64,000 nt of DNA from Chloroflexota bacterium. Lineage in GTDB: Bacteria; Chloroflexota; Anaerolineae; Anaerolineales; Villigracilaceae. The stretch spans positions 434,001-498,000 of the forward strand of contig JACRBN010000025.1 in assembly GCA_016213105.1 (NCBI GenBank), written 5' to 3'. Positions 1-8,079 of this stretch are shown here, piece by piece. Position 1 is the stretch's first letter; each line of letters starts with the position of its first letter. The notes under the pieces are model-generated. The model was not told the origin of the DNA, ran no database searches, and worked only from the letters and a program-made list of their open reading frames with translations. The translations under genes were made by a program, and so were the position numbers.

Positions 1-348
1 GATGGGCCCGGCCAACACACCAATCCAAAGGCTCACTATGCCGGTAATCAGGAAAACACTCACAGCAAAAGCAGGGGTGTGCAGCCAAAATTTCCAGTGG
101 AGTATTTCAACAAGCAAAAGATCGAAAGCGCTCGATAAAACTGCGAAGAAGAAAAGATAGAAAAGGGAACAGCAACAAACGAACATTCCCGAGTCGGGAT
201 GGAGACTTGCGGAGGAGTATTCCCCCGTCATCACCCACTCCACAGCAGGATTGACATAAGCCCAGATCAAAATGGGAAATGGCAAACTGAGAAAAGCAGC
301 AAAAAAATGTCGAAGAAGATGTTCCCCTGCCCTGGTCGCATAATTCAT
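1..348 (-). CDS. membrane protein, C-terminus cut by window edge
   Basis: An open frame of 116 codons runs from an ATG at 348 down to base 1 with no stop, so its C-terminus lies outside the window. The start is supported by a GAGGAGG ribosome site five bases upstream. The visible protein has three hydrophobic stretches (about residues 12-31, 60-80 and 94-115), so it is an integral membrane protein. I do not recognise a family. It is less G+C-rich (about 40-45% in lines counted by hand) than most of the window. Confidence 0.7.
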   Translation of the reverse strand, partial: MNYATRAGEHLLRHFFAAFLSLPFPILIWAYVNPAVEWVMTGEYSSASLHPDSGMFVCCCSLFYLFFFAVLSSAFDLLLVEILHWKFWLHTPAFAVSVFLITGIVSLWIGVLAGPI

Positions 349-384
349 GACATCCTCCTCGATGCTGTTCTGAGGCCTAAAGGA

Positions 385-440
385 AGGTTGCAGGCCAACC
401 ACCCAACCCTTCGACAAGCTCAGGGCAACGCCTGCAACCT
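385..440. repeat. 11-bp inverted repeat enclosing a REP-like core
   Basis: AGGTTGCAGGC (385-395) is exactly complementary to GCCTGCAACCT (430-440). The loop carries CCCTTCGACAAGCTCAGGG (407-425), a core with CCCT/AGGG ends that resembles an intergenic repeat common in Chloroflexota and other bacteria (family recognised from memory). It lies between the ends of two genes and could fold in RNA. It has no T-run, so it is not a classical terminator. Confidence 0.6.
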
Positions 441-442
441 TT

Positions 443-469
443 GACCTTCGACTTTCGACCTTCGACTTT
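443..469. repeat. two tandem 13-base direct repeats
   Basis: GACCTTCGACTTT occurs at 443-455 and again at 457-469, a 14-base period. The second copy runs into the stop codon (468-470) of the DUF4230 gene. It may be a decayed extension of the neighbouring REP-like element. Confidence 0.6.
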
Positions 470-1148
470 AATGCACGAAGATCACCGTCTTATATCCCAA
501 CGCATTGAAGAACCTGAGCAGGTACGCCTCGGCGTTGGTCTGGGCCTGTTGCAGGATGCCATCCTCCAGCGCGGCCTTGCGGATCTCATCCTCCGCCGAC
601 TGGCGCGCCAGCGTTTCGAGGTCCACGGTCTGCTTGGTCAGCAGGCCTGTCTCGCGGGTGTAGACATAGGATTTCTGATTGTCGAGCGTCGCCACGAAGA
701 TTTCCGCCGAAGGCAGGCGCACGTTCAACACATCGTTGATCAGTACCATGTCGCCCGGCTGGATCTTCTCCATGTCGACGCCGGCGATGACGACGCCGTG
801 CGCCACGAACAGCATGCGGTCGCCGAACAGGAAGTCGAACGTGCCCTGGTTTTGCTCGGCGGTGATGACCTTTTCCACGCTATACTGAATGGTCTCCAGG
901 CGGGCCAGCGCGCGCACATCGTAAATGTACGTGACCGGGTCGGGGATGATCGTGGGCGTGGGATTCATCATCTGCGCCACCTGGGTTTGCAAAGCCTGAT
1001 TGGCCTCGTTCACCTGCTGGAACGGAGCGGATGCCTGCTGCGCGACCTGCGAGGTCATCTCGCGGACGGTCTGCACGATAAAGTACACGCCCGCCAGCAG
1101 CACCACCAGGATCAAAACCGAGAACAGCACATTTCCGTTATTTTTCAT
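468..1148 (-). CDS. DUF4230 family membrane-anchored protein
   Basis: This 226-residue protein has a single N-terminal transmembrane segment (about residues 8-28), a short Gln/Ala-rich coiled stretch, then an extracytoplasmic domain. The domain contains RLETIQYSVEK and LFVAHGVVIAGVDM, which match the DUF4230 pattern (proteins of unknown function with a conserved 'E..Q.t..k......G.v.aGvDl' core). An AGAAGGAG ribosome site precedes the ATG at 1148. An extended -10 box lies at 1174. The biochemical role of DUF4230 is unknown. The family assignment is by motif. Confidence 0.8.
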   Translation of the reverse strand: MKNNGNVLFSVLILVVLLAGVYFIVQTVREMTSQVAQQASAPFQQVNEANQALQTQVAQMMNPTPTIIPDPVTYIYDVRALARLETIQYSVEKVITAEQNQGTFDFLFGDRMLFVAHGVVIAGVDMEKIQPGDMVLINDVLNVRLPSAEIFVATLDNQKSYVYTRETGLLTKQTVDLETLARQSAEDEIRKAALEDGILQQAQTNAEAYLLRFFNALGYKTVIFVH

Positions 1149-1173
1149 TTGGTCTCCTTCTGAAACTTGTCCT

Positions 1174-1182
1174 ATTATAGCA
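1174..1182 (-). promoter_or_regulatory. extended -10 promoter of the DUF4230 gene
   Basis: On the - strand TGC is followed directly by TATAAT (1174-1179), an extended -10 box. The same TGCTATAAT string precedes pgm (14438) and the XRE gene (35507). It lies 25 bases ahead of the ATG, leaving room for a leader with the visible ribosome site. Confidence 0.6.
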
Positions 1183-1315
1183 ACCTAAAGTATCATTGCG
1201 GGCATACATTCCTGCAAATTCCAAACCGCCTCCTTTCTGGATCGCACGCGCCGAATTAGTCAAACCCATTTTCGAAGATCGACCCCGCATAGGACCCACC
1301 CCAACAGTAGCCATA

Positions 1316-2329
1316 ATGAAAAAATTTCTGGTCATCGCCCTGTTCGTTATCACGGCTTGCAACCTGCCGCTCCTGGCCACGCCGACGCCCACACCGACCC
1401 TGGGACTCCCCACCCCCACACCCATCGCCACCATCCAGGTACAGCCGACGTCCGAGCCTGGCACCGAGGCCAATCCCTTGATCCTGGCCCTGGCCCCCTC
1501 CCCGACCCGCTCCCAGACCGCCATCGATGCGGCCAACGCCCTGGCCCAGGAACTCGAGGATGCCACCGGCTATCAGATCGTCACCGTGGCGCCCGCCTAC
1601 GAGGCCGACCTGGTCGAGGACTTTTCCATCGGCAACGCCCACATCGGCCTGCTCACACCCTATGGGTATTACCTGGCCTCCGAAAACGGCGACGTGAATG
1701 CCCTGCTCGCCAAATTGCGCGATGAACAGGCAGTCTACGGGGTGCAATTCCTGGCCCGCTATGACTCGAATTTCAAACGCTACTACGACGTGGTGCGCGA
1801 CGAGAACACCGCCGAGGCGGATGAGGCGCTGGCCCAGTTCACCAACCGCAAGCCGTGCTGGAGCGATCCCTTCTCCCCGTCCGGGTACGTGATTCCGCTC
1901 GGGGTGTTAAAGCAGGCCGGGGTGCGCATCGGCGAGGCAGCCTTCCTGGAGGGACAGGGCACCGTGGTGCGCGGCATCTACAGCAAGGGCATCTGCGACT
2001 TCGGCGCCACCTACACCGACGCCCGCGACCTGCCCATCCTCCTGCAAGACTACCCGGACGTGATGGACAGGGTGATGGTTATCTGGCGCACTCCCGCCAT
2101 CATTCCTTACGAGCAGATCGTCGTGGCATCCAGGCTCAACCCCGAGATCAAACGGAGCCTGCTGCGCGCCTTCATCGACATCATGGGCACCGAGGAGGGC
2201 AGGGCCTTGATCCAGACCGTGTACGGCATCGACGAGTTTCAACCTGCCGACGAGAGCCAATACCAGGAGTTTGGCAGGCTCCTCGAAGCCTCAGGCCTGG
2301 ATATTTACAGCCTGCTCAACCAACCATAA
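1316..2329 (+). CDS. PhnD-like periplasmic-binding lipoprotein
   Basis: This 337-residue protein is a likely substrate-binding lipoprotein of a phosphate/phosphonate/phosphite-type ABC importer. The ATG at 1316 is chosen because it opens a lipoprotein signal (MKKFLVIALFVITAC) with the lipobox cysteine at residue 15. A Thr/Pro-rich linker follows (TPTPTPT), then a PhnD-like fold (LILALAPSPTRSQT, HIGLLTPYGYYLAS, CDFGATYTDARD). A longer in-frame start at 1196 would bury the signal peptide. It precedes a second PhnD-like gene but is separated from it by a strong hairpin and a promoter, so it may be transcribed apart. The ligand cannot be read from the sequence. Confidence 0.85.
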   Translation: MKKFLVIALFVITACNLPLLATPTPTPTLGLPTPTPIATIQVQPTSEPGTEANPLILALAPSPTRSQTAIDAANALAQELEDATGYQIVTVAPAYEADLVEDFSIGNAHIGLLTPYGYYLASENGDVNALLAKLRDEQAVYGVQFLARYDSNFKRYYDVVRDENTAEADEALAQFTNRKPCWSDPFSPSGYVIPLGVLKQAGVRIGEAAFLEGQGTVVRGIYSKGICDFGATYTDARDLPILLQDYPDVMDRVMVIWRTPAIIPYEQIVVASRLNPEIKRSLLRAFIDIMGTEEGRALIQTVYGIDEFQPADESQYQEFGRLLEASGLDIYSLLNQP

Positions 2330-2342
2330 CATAGACATGTGA

Positions 2343-2382
2343 GCAAAGGCGTCCAAAGTCCCCTGACTTTGGACGCCTTTGC
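2343..2382 (+). terminator. 18-bp hairpin, terminator-like palindrome
   Basis: An 18-base arm (2343-2360) pairs perfectly with 2365-2382 around a CCCT loop. No T-run follows, so termination may be weak or Rho-assisted. The core GTCCAAAGTC/GACTTTGGAC recurs inside a coding region at 12815, so it is also a member of a repeat family. Confidence 0.65.
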
Positions 2383-2493
2383 GTTGCAGCGCCTGCCCCC
2401 GAGGCGGGAATTCCATCGCGGGCATCTGCTTTTTAGGCACATTTCGTTAATCATCTGTAATTTGGATAATTACGATATTTTAAGAAAAGTAAC

Positions 2494-2522
2494 TTGTCTG
2501 GGCAAATATTTTGGGTTATTAT
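2494..2522 (+). promoter_or_regulatory. sigma-70-type promoter for the PhnD-PhnC-PhnE unit
   Basis: TTGTCT (2494-2499) and TATTAT (2517-2522) are 17 bases apart, in an A+T-rich stretch between the hairpin at 2343 and the ATG at 2579. The leader would be about 50 bases and holds a GAGAGGAGAAG ribosome site. Confidence 0.6.
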
Positions 2523-2578
2523 CCAGTTCGTTGACGGGACTTTCCCTCAACCAAACCAATCTTCTGAGAGGAGAAGAA

Positions 2579-3727
2579 ATGAATAAACGTATTTTGTTCG
2601 CGACGATGGCCTTGCTGATCGCCCTGTCCCTGGTGCTGACCGCGTGCGGGACGGCGGCCACCCCCGAGCCAACCGAGCCGCCGGCCACCGAGGCCCCGGC
2701 CACCGAAGCTCCGACCGAGGCCCCCACTGCCGCTCCCACCGAGCCGCCCATGCCCGAAATTGGCTCCCCCGAACACCCGATCAAGGTTCTGTTCGTCCCG
2801 TCCGTGGATGCCAACATCATCACCACTGGTGGTGAGGTCATGGCCCAGGCGCTCAACGAAGCCACCGGCTTGACGTTCGAAGTGGTCGTCCCGACCTCTT
2901 ACGCCGCGACCGTCGAAGAGATGTGCGCCTCCCCCACGGACACCATGGCCTTCATCCCCGGCCTGGGGTACGCCATTGCCAGCCAGTTGTGCGGCGTGGA
3001 CGTGTCCTTCAAGGCGATCCGCTTTGGGTATCCCGTCTATTGGGCTGAATATATCGTCGCCCGCGACAGCGAATACCAGACTCTGGCCGACCTGGAAGGC
3101 GCTACCTGGGGCTACGGCGACCAGGGCTCGACCTCCGGCTACATGGTCCCGGCCGTGGAACTTGCCGCAGCCGGCATCACCCCCGGTGAGCAGGTTCAGA
3201 CCGGCGGCCACAACCAGACCGTCACCGCCGTCTACAATGGCGAGGTCGACTTCGGCACCGTCTTCTACAGCGTCCCCCTGGGACCCGAAGGCGCCCCCAT
3301 CTTTTCCTACGATGATTACCTGGCCGGCACGATCACCAGCCTCGAGCAGTACGAGATCCCCGCAGCCTCCATCCCGAACTGCGCTCCCGATGCCGAAGGC
3401 AAGAAACTCCTCTGCGACGGCTACCGCATTCTCGATGCGCGCGCCAACATCCGCACGGAAGCCCCGGACGTGATGCAGAAGGTGCGCGTTCTGGCCGTCT
3501 CCGCCGCCATCCCGAACGACACGCTGTCCTTCGGCCCGGAGTTCCCCGCTGAACTGCGCGCCAAGATCGAAGAAGCCCTGCTCGCTTTCGCCGAAACCGA
3601 AGCCTGGGCCAGCTCGATCGGCAGCTCCGATTTCTATGGCTGGTCGGGTATTGCGCCCGCCACCGACGCCGAATATGACATGGTGCGCGCCATGGTCGCC
3701 GCCACGGGCTACAAGCTTCCCGAATAG
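2579..3727 (+). CDS. phnD: PhnD-like substrate-binding lipoprotein of the phn importer
   Basis: This 382-residue lipoprotein is the presumed binding subunit for the PhnC/PhnE importer encoded just downstream. From the ATG at 2579 (strong upstream GAGAGGAG site) there is a signal peptide ending in the lipobox LTAC. A long Pro/Glu/Thr/Ala-rich tether (about residues 22-60) follows, then a PhnD-type domain: KVLFVPSVDANIITTGG, YWAEYIVARDSEY (the 'yrs.ivvr.ds' segment), GSTSGYMVP and VDFGTVFYS. Family members bind phosphonates, phosphite or phosphate analogues. No C-P lyase or phosphite dehydrogenase gene is nearby, so the ligand is unknown. Confidence 0.88.
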   Translation: MNKRILFATMALLIALSLVLTACGTAATPEPTEPPATEAPATEAPTEAPTAAPTEPPMPEIGSPEHPIKVLFVPSVDANIITTGGEVMAQALNEATGLTFEVVVPTSYAATVEEMCASPTDTMAFIPGLGYAIASQLCGVDVSFKAIRFGYPVYWAEYIVARDSEYQTLADLEGATWGYGDQGSTSGYMVPAVELAAAGITPGEQVQTGGHNQTVTAVYNGEVDFGTVFYSVPLGPEGAPIFSYDDYLAGTITSLEQYEIPAASIPNCAPDAEGKKLLCDGYRILDARANIRTEAPDVMQKVRVLAVSAAIPNDTLSFGPEFPAELRAKIEEALLAFAETEAWASSIGSSDFYGWSGIAPATDAEYDMVRAMVAATGYKLPE

Positions 3728-3747
3728 AACTTCCCATTTACTGAAAG

Positions 3748-3781
3748 AATTTGGGGCAGGAGATCCTTCCTGCCCCAAATT
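3748..3781. terminator. 14-bp hairpin after phnD
   Basis: The arm at 3748-3761 (AATTTGGGGCAGGA) is fully complementary to 3768-3781 across a six-base loop. The A/T edges of the stem give a short U-rich end. It may reduce read-through from the binding-protein gene into phnC, keeping the lipoprotein in excess. Confidence 0.65.
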
Positions 3782-3937
3782 TATATCTGGAACCTGACCG
3801 GGGACGGCAGCCCAAACACGTTTTGGATGGGCGCGGATCGACCGTGGTGAAAAATTATCGGCGCGGGGGTTTTATCGTTTCTTGGTATCATTCCAGGGTG
3901 CACATTGCGTCCAGCTTATTTCTCAGGACATTTCGGT

Positions 3938-4690
3938 ATGCTTCAAATCAAAAACCTGACCAAAATTTATGATGGCGGCGTCAAAGCCCTCGACAATGTT
4001 AGCTTTGACGTGCCGGACGGCCAATTCCTGGCAGTGATCGGCCTGAGCGGATCGGGGAAATCCACTTTATTGCGCTGCATCAATCGCCTGATCGAACCGA
4101 CCGACGGCCAGATCCTCTGGAACGGGGAGGATATCACCAAAGCCTCGCCCGAGGAGATGCGCCGCATCCGCCGCAAGATCGGCATGGTCTTTCAGCACTT
4201 CAACCTGGTGCATCGCTCCAAGGTCATCACCAATGTGCTGGCCGGCCGCCTGGGCTACATCAACCCGGCCTGGAGCTTGTTAAATCGTTTTCCCAAGGCG
4301 GATATGGAAAAAGCCATCAAACAACTGGAGCGCGTGGGCATCGCCGACAAGGCGAACCAACGCGCCGACGAGTTGAGCGGCGGACAGCAGCAACGCGTGG
4401 GCATCGCCCGCGCCCTGATGCAGGACCCCGAGATGATCCTGGCCGACGAGCCGGTCGCCAGCCTCGACCCGGTCCTCGCGCACAGCATCATGAAGCACCT
4501 GGAGGATATCAACGACAAGGACGGTGTGACGGTGCTGTGCAGCCTGCACTTCCTCGACCTAGTGCATCGCTACGCCGACCGCGTCGTCGCCCTCAACGAG
4601 GGGAAGCTGGTCTTCGAGGGCATGCCCAGGGAGATCGATGACCAGAAATTCAAAGACATCTACGGCCGCGACGCCGAGCGGGTGGGTTGA
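3938..4690 (+). CDS. phnC: phosphonate-type ABC importer ATPase PhnC
   Basis: This 250-residue ATP-binding subunit energises the importer. It shows Walker A GLSGSGKST (35-43), the Q-loop in VFQHFNLVHRS, the signature LSGGQ (146-150), Walker B ILADEP (167-172) and the switch histidine in CSLHFLDL (H204). The QHFNLV/DLVHRYADR wording is typical of PhnC. The ATG at 3938 is used because the protein then begins at the usual first beta strand (MLQIKNLTKIY), with AGGA nine bases upstream. The phnE start follows 7-10 bases after its stop, so the two are co-transcribed. Confidence 0.93.
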   Translation: MLQIKNLTKIYDGGVKALDNVSFDVPDGQFLAVIGLSGSGKSTLLRCINRLIEPTDGQILWNGEDITKASPEEMRRIRRKIGMVFQHFNLVHRSKVITNVLAGRLGYINPAWSLLNRFPKADMEKAIKQLERVGIADKANQRADELSGGQQQRVGIARALMQDPEMILADEPVASLDPVLAHSIMKHLEDINDKDGVTVLCSLHFLDLVHRYADRVVALNEGKLVFEGMPREIDDQKFKDIYGRDAERVG

Positions 4691-4700
4691 GGAGGCCATG

Positions 4701-6539
4701 ATGGAAAACAAAAACAAGAAAGCCTCGCCCTGGAAATCCCTTCAATTCGGTCTGGCGATCCTGGCCGGTCTGCTCGTCTACGCCTACGGGTTTCAAATTA
4801 CTAAGGTCGACCTGGAGGATCTGCGCAGCGAACGGCGGCAGGAAAGCCTGACGCGCGCTGTGCGGGAGTTGGCCAGGCCCGAGATTTTCGAATACGAACA
4901 GGCCGAAGAGATCATCAACGCGCCGATATACGTGCCCTGCCCAACTGGGGAAGTCCCTTCACTGCCGGAACCTGATAAAAGCGGCCCGTACCTCATCGTC
5001 ACGCCATCCTGCGCCGCCGCGGGGGAGACGGTGCGCGTAGAAGGGTACAACTTCGCCGCCGACACGAAAGGCCCGCTGCGCTTCATCCCCGGCAGCGATC
5101 CAACCAACGTGGTGGAGATCGGACGCGATAACGTACAGACCGACGCTGACGGAAGTTTTGTCCATGAGATGATCCTGCCCGAACGGCTCAGCGAGGATGT
5201 GCAATACCTGCGCGCCACGCTGCGTCACAACGTAGGCACGCCACATCTGACCCGCACCGCCTACGACACCTGGGACAAGATCGTCGAGACCGTATTCCTA
5301 GCCCTGCTGGCCACCACCTTTGGCACCTTTCTGGCCATTCCGCTCAGCTTCATCGCGGCCCGCAACTTGATGAAACCGGTCAAAAGCCCGTTGAGCAGCA
5401 TTGCGCTGTCCCTGTTGGGCTGGCCGCTGGGCATCGCGTTGGGTTATCTCGTTGTCCGCTGGGTCAATGGACTCAGCGATCCCTTTGCGGAAAACATTCC
5501 CGTCAACCTGGTCTCCATCCTTCTAATGCCCACCCTGGTCTGGCTGGGCATCCGCTGGGCGCTGCCGCAGGAGGAAATCACCCAGCCACCGCTCAACCTG
5601 AGGCTGGCGCGTCTGGGTGTCCTGTTCCTGACGATCCTGGTCAGCTTCTTCGGCCTTTTCCAATTGGCCAGCCTCGCCCGAAACCTGGGCCTGGCCGGCA
5701 TCTCTGCGTTAGGTCCGTTTGCCTTCCTGGGCAATTTCCTGTTCCAGGTCGGAGATATTGTCAGCATCATCACCCCGGCATTGGGAGGACTGGCGGCCGG
5801 TGCGGCGCTCAGCAGTCTGATGGGCCGCATTGGGCTGCGCAGCGCGGAAAAATTGACCAGCGCCAGCGTGAAACTGTTCAACATCGTTTTCGCCACCCTG
5901 GCTGGCGCAGTCACGTTCGGCCTGCTCGGACAATTGGTGGAATGGCTGTACCGGATCGACCAGCCCTGGTATACCCTGTGGGGTCCCGTGCTGACCGGCG
6001 CCTTGCTGGGGCTGGCGCTGGCGGTCTTCACAAAGGCCAAGGACACCCTGCCAACCGGCCTGGTGATCTACTACGTCACACGCACCTTGCTGAACGGACT
6101 GCGCTCCGTCGAGGCGCTGGTCATGGCGCTCGTGTTCGTTATCGCGGTGGGCATCGGCCCGTTAGCGGGCGCCATGGCGCTCGGCCTGCATACCATCGTC
6201 AGCCTGGCCAAGCTCTACTCGGAGCAGGTCGAAAGCATCATGGCCGGCCCGCTTGAGGCCATTCAAGCCACGGGCGCAAACCGCCTGCAGACCATCGTCT
6301 ATGCCGTCATCCCGCAGATCATCCCGCCCTACATTTCCTACACCATGTACCGCTGGGACATCAACGTGCGCATGTCCACCATCATCGGCTTCGTGGGCGG
6401 CGGCGGCATCGGCTTCCTCCTTCAGCAGAACATCAACCTGCTGAACTACCGCGCCGCCAGCGCGCAGATGTTGGCCATCGCCATCGTCGTCGCGAGCATG
6501 GATTACATCTCCTCCGTCCTGCGCGAGAAGTACGTGTAA
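4701..6539 (+). CDS. phnE: enlarged ABC importer permease PhnE
   Basis: This 612-residue transmembrane permease is about twice the usual 260-300 residues of PhnE. Order: one helix (12-30), an extracytoplasmic segment with an IPT/Ig-like stretch (about 96-160), the first permease helices (190-222), an insert of roughly 230 residues with extra helices (223-452), then the core permease with the EAA coupling loop (511-540) and the end GFVGGGGIGF (563-572). The ATG at 4701 is five bases from GGAGG. The neighbouring ATG at 4698 is only two bases away and less likely. The domain call is firm. The role of the added segments is unknown. Confidence 0.9.
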   Translation: MENKNKKASPWKSLQFGLAILAGLLVYAYGFQITKVDLEDLRSERRQESLTRAVRELARPEIFEYEQAEEIINAPIYVPCPTGEVPSLPEPDKSGPYLIVTPSCAAAGETVRVEGYNFAADTKGPLRFIPGSDPTNVVEIGRDNVQTDADGSFVHEMILPERLSEDVQYLRATLRHNVGTPHLTRTAYDTWDKIVETVFLALLATTFGTFLAIPLSFIAARNLMKPVKSPLSSIALSLLGWPLGIALGYLVVRWVNGLSDPFAENIPVNLVSILLMPTLVWLGIRWALPQEEITQPPLNLRLARLGVLFLTILVSFFGLFQLASLARNLGLAGISALGPFAFLGNFLFQVGDIVSIITPALGGLAAGAALSSLMGRIGLRSAEKLTSASVKLFNIVFATLAGAVTFGLLGQLVEWLYRIDQPWYTLWGPVLTGALLGLALAVFTKAKDTLPTGLVIYYVTRTLLNGLRSVEALVMALVFVIAVGIGPLAGAMALGLHTIVSLAKLYSEQVESIMAGPLEAIQATGANRLQTIVYAVIPQIIPPYISYTMYRWDINVRMSTIIGFVGGGGIGFLLQQNINLLNYRAASAQMLAIAIVVASMDYISSVLREKYV

Positions 6540-6553
6540 GACTGGCAGTCGCG

Positions 6554-6593
6554 AAAAACATGAGCGCGGAGATTAATCCGCGCTCATGTTTTT
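6554..6593 (+). terminator. 17-bp intrinsic terminator after phnE
   Basis: The arm 6554-6570 pairs perfectly with 6577-6593 around the loop GATTAA. The stem ends in AAAAA/TTTTT, giving a U-run on either strand. It closes the phn transcription unit, and the next promoter's -10 box begins five bases later. Confidence 0.85.
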
Positions 6594-6597
6594 AAGA

Positions 6598-6603
6598 TAG
6601 AAT
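6598..6603 (+). promoter_or_regulatory. -10 box of a leaderless transcript
   Basis: TAGAAT ends eight bases before the ATG at 6612, directly after the phnE terminator. There is no ribosome site between them, so transcription would begin at or next to the start codon. Confidence 0.5.
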
Positions 6604-6611
6604 TTTCGATT

Positions 6612-7268
6612 ATGTGGAAAAAAATCTTCAAGTGGATCACCCGCTTCATCCTGACCGTTGGCCTGCTCGGCCTCCTCGGGCTGCTGCTCCCCCGATTGGT
6701 AACCGCCCTCTACGCCGCCGCCCACATCCTTCCCGTGGACCAGGTCCCCGCCGAGCGGGTGGCCATCGTCTTCGGCGCAGGGTTGACCCGTGACGGCACG
6801 CCCACCGCCGTCCTGCGCGACCGTGTGGAAACCGCCGTGCAACTGTACTTCAGCGGCAAGGCCGAGAAGCTGCTGATGAGCGGTGACAACCGCTTCGTGG
6901 AATACAACGAACCCGAGGCCATGCGCCAGTATGCCATCGACCTGGGCGTCCCCGATGAAGCCATCGTGCTGGATTACGCGGGCCGCCGCACCTATGACAC
7001 CTGCTATCGCGCCAAAGCCATCTTCGGCGTCGAACGCGCCATCCTCGTCACCCAGGACTTCCACCTGCCGCGCGCGCTGTACCTGTGCAACGCGTTGGGC
7101 ATCGAGGCGGTCGGCGTGAAGGCCAACAACTTTTATTACCGCAAGATCTCGCGCCTGATCTGGAACACCCGTGAACTGCTGGCCACCTTCGGCGCCGTCG
7201 TGGATGTGCAGATCGCCAAGCCCATGCCCGTTTTGGGAAACCCCGAACCCATTTTTGCCGAAAAGTAA
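6612..7268 (+). CDS. SanA/YdcF-type DUF218 membrane protein
   Basis: This 218-residue protein has one N-terminal transmembrane helix (about 10-33) and a DUF218 domain. Motifs: VAIVFGAGL (opening strand), DRVETAVQLYFSGKAEKLLMSGD, and ILVTQDFHLPRAL, the conserved 'tqdfHlpRa' of SanA/YdcF. SanA in E. coli affects envelope barrier function, while the enzymatic activity of the family is not settled. It follows a terminator and has its own leaderless-type promoter. The HD hydrolase gene begins 36 bases downstream, across a small palindrome. Confidence 0.88.
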   Translation: MWKKIFKWITRFILTVGLLGLLGLLLPRLVTALYAAAHILPVDQVPAERVAIVFGAGLTRDGTPTAVLRDRVETAVQLYFSGKAEKLLMSGDNRFVEYNEPEAMRQYAIDLGVPDEAIVLDYAGRRTYDTCYRAKAIFGVERAILVTQDFHLPRALYLCNALGIEAVGVKANNFYYRKISRLIWNTRELLATFGAVVDVQIAKPMPVLGNPEPIFAEK

Positions 7269-7269
7269 A

Positions 7270-7288
7270 GGCAAATTGCCAATTTGCC
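7270..7288. repeat. GGCAAATTG palindromic repeat, copy 1
   Basis: GGCAAATTG and CAATTTGCC flank one central base. Longer copies of the same palindrome occur at 22446, 23297 and 37208, always between genes. Here it separates the SanA-like and HD genes. Confidence 0.75.
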
Positions 7289-7304
7289 CACAAAAGGAGA
7301 ATCC

Positions 7305-7877
7305 ATGACCCGCGACGAAGCCCTTGCCCTGGTGCGTGAATACGTGAAAAGCGAAAGCCTGGTGCGCCACATGCTCTCGGTGGAGGCCGCCATGCGCTTC
7401 TACGCCGAGAAATTCGGCGAGGATGTGGAGACCTGGGGCCTGCTCGGCCTGATCCACGACTTCGACTGGGAGATCCACCCGACGCTGGAGGAGCACCCGA
7501 CCGCCGGCGTGCCCATCCTGCGCGAGCGCGGCGTACCCGAGGATCTCATCCAGGACATCCTCAGCCACGCCGACCATACCGGCGTGCCGCGCGATACCCT
7601 GCGCCGCAGGGCGCTCTACGCCTGCGACGAGATCACAGGCTTCGTCACCGCCGTGGCGCTGGTGCGTCCCTCGCGCTCGCTGTACGACCTGGAGCCCAGT
7701 TCGGTCAAAAAGAAGTGGAAGGACAAGGCTTTTGCCGCGGGCGCCGAGCGCGCCAACATCGAAGTGGCCACCCGTGATTTCGGCCTCGACCAGTGGGAAC
7801 ACGTCGGCAACGTCATCGCCGCCATGCGGCGCATCGCCCCCGAGCTGGGGCTGGTGGGCAACCTCCCAGCGCCGTAA
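7305..7877 (+). CDS. HD-domain hydrolase
   Basis: This 190-residue soluble protein carries an HD-type metal site: H near residue 22 (VRHMLSVEAAMR), the HD pair in LLGLIHDFDWE, HADHTG in the next helix, and a later Asp (CDEITGF). This is the HDIG arrangement of small phosphohydrolases. The ATG at 7305 has AAAGGAGA seven bases upstream. The substrate is unknown; related proteins act on nucleotides or nucleotide second messengers. A hairpin after the stop suggests it ends this transcript. Confidence 0.85.
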   Translation: MTRDEALALVREYVKSESLVRHMLSVEAAMRFYAEKFGEDVETWGLLGLIHDFDWEIHPTLEEHPTAGVPILRERGVPEDLIQDILSHADHTGVPRDTLRRRALYACDEITGFVTAVALVRPSRSLYDLEPSSVKKKWKDKAFAAGAERANIEVATRDFGLDQWEHVGNVIAAMRRIAPELGLVGNLPAP

Positions 7878-7888
7878 ACCGATTGGCA

Positions 7889-7910
7889 GGGGCGGACAGT
7901 CGTCCGCCCC
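7889..7910 (+). terminator. 9-bp G+C-rich hairpin after the HD gene
   Basis: GGGGCGGAC (7889-7897) pairs with GTCCGCCCC (7902-7910) around AGTC. No T-run follows. The remaining bases to 8079 hold no gene, only the SPFH ribosome site near the end. Confidence 0.55.
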
Positions 7911-8079
7911 ACATAATTGGGGGTATATCCTTCCATTATGCCATTCCCTGCAACAAGAAACAGTGCTATCCTTGATACGATTTTCTTCACGATGACTTCC
8001 AAGGGCAGGTACGAAACCTCCCCATTTTGGCATCGTAGATGTAGTTGTGCACCCAGGCTGACGCACAAAGGAGGCTGAT

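Noticed and set aside
199-444. 81-codon + strand open frame
   Set aside because: It overlaps the truncated membrane protein gene on the other strand, has no ribosome site, and ends inside a repeat.
441-1163. 240-codon + strand open frame
   Set aside because: It lies antisense to the DUF4230 gene, has no ribosome site, and its His/Arg/Leu-rich composition is what the complement of a G+C-rich gene gives.
1316-6539. complete phosphonate degradation operon
   Set aside because: Only transport genes are present. No phnG-M, phnX or ptxD gene is seen, so use as a phosphonate degradation locus is not supported.
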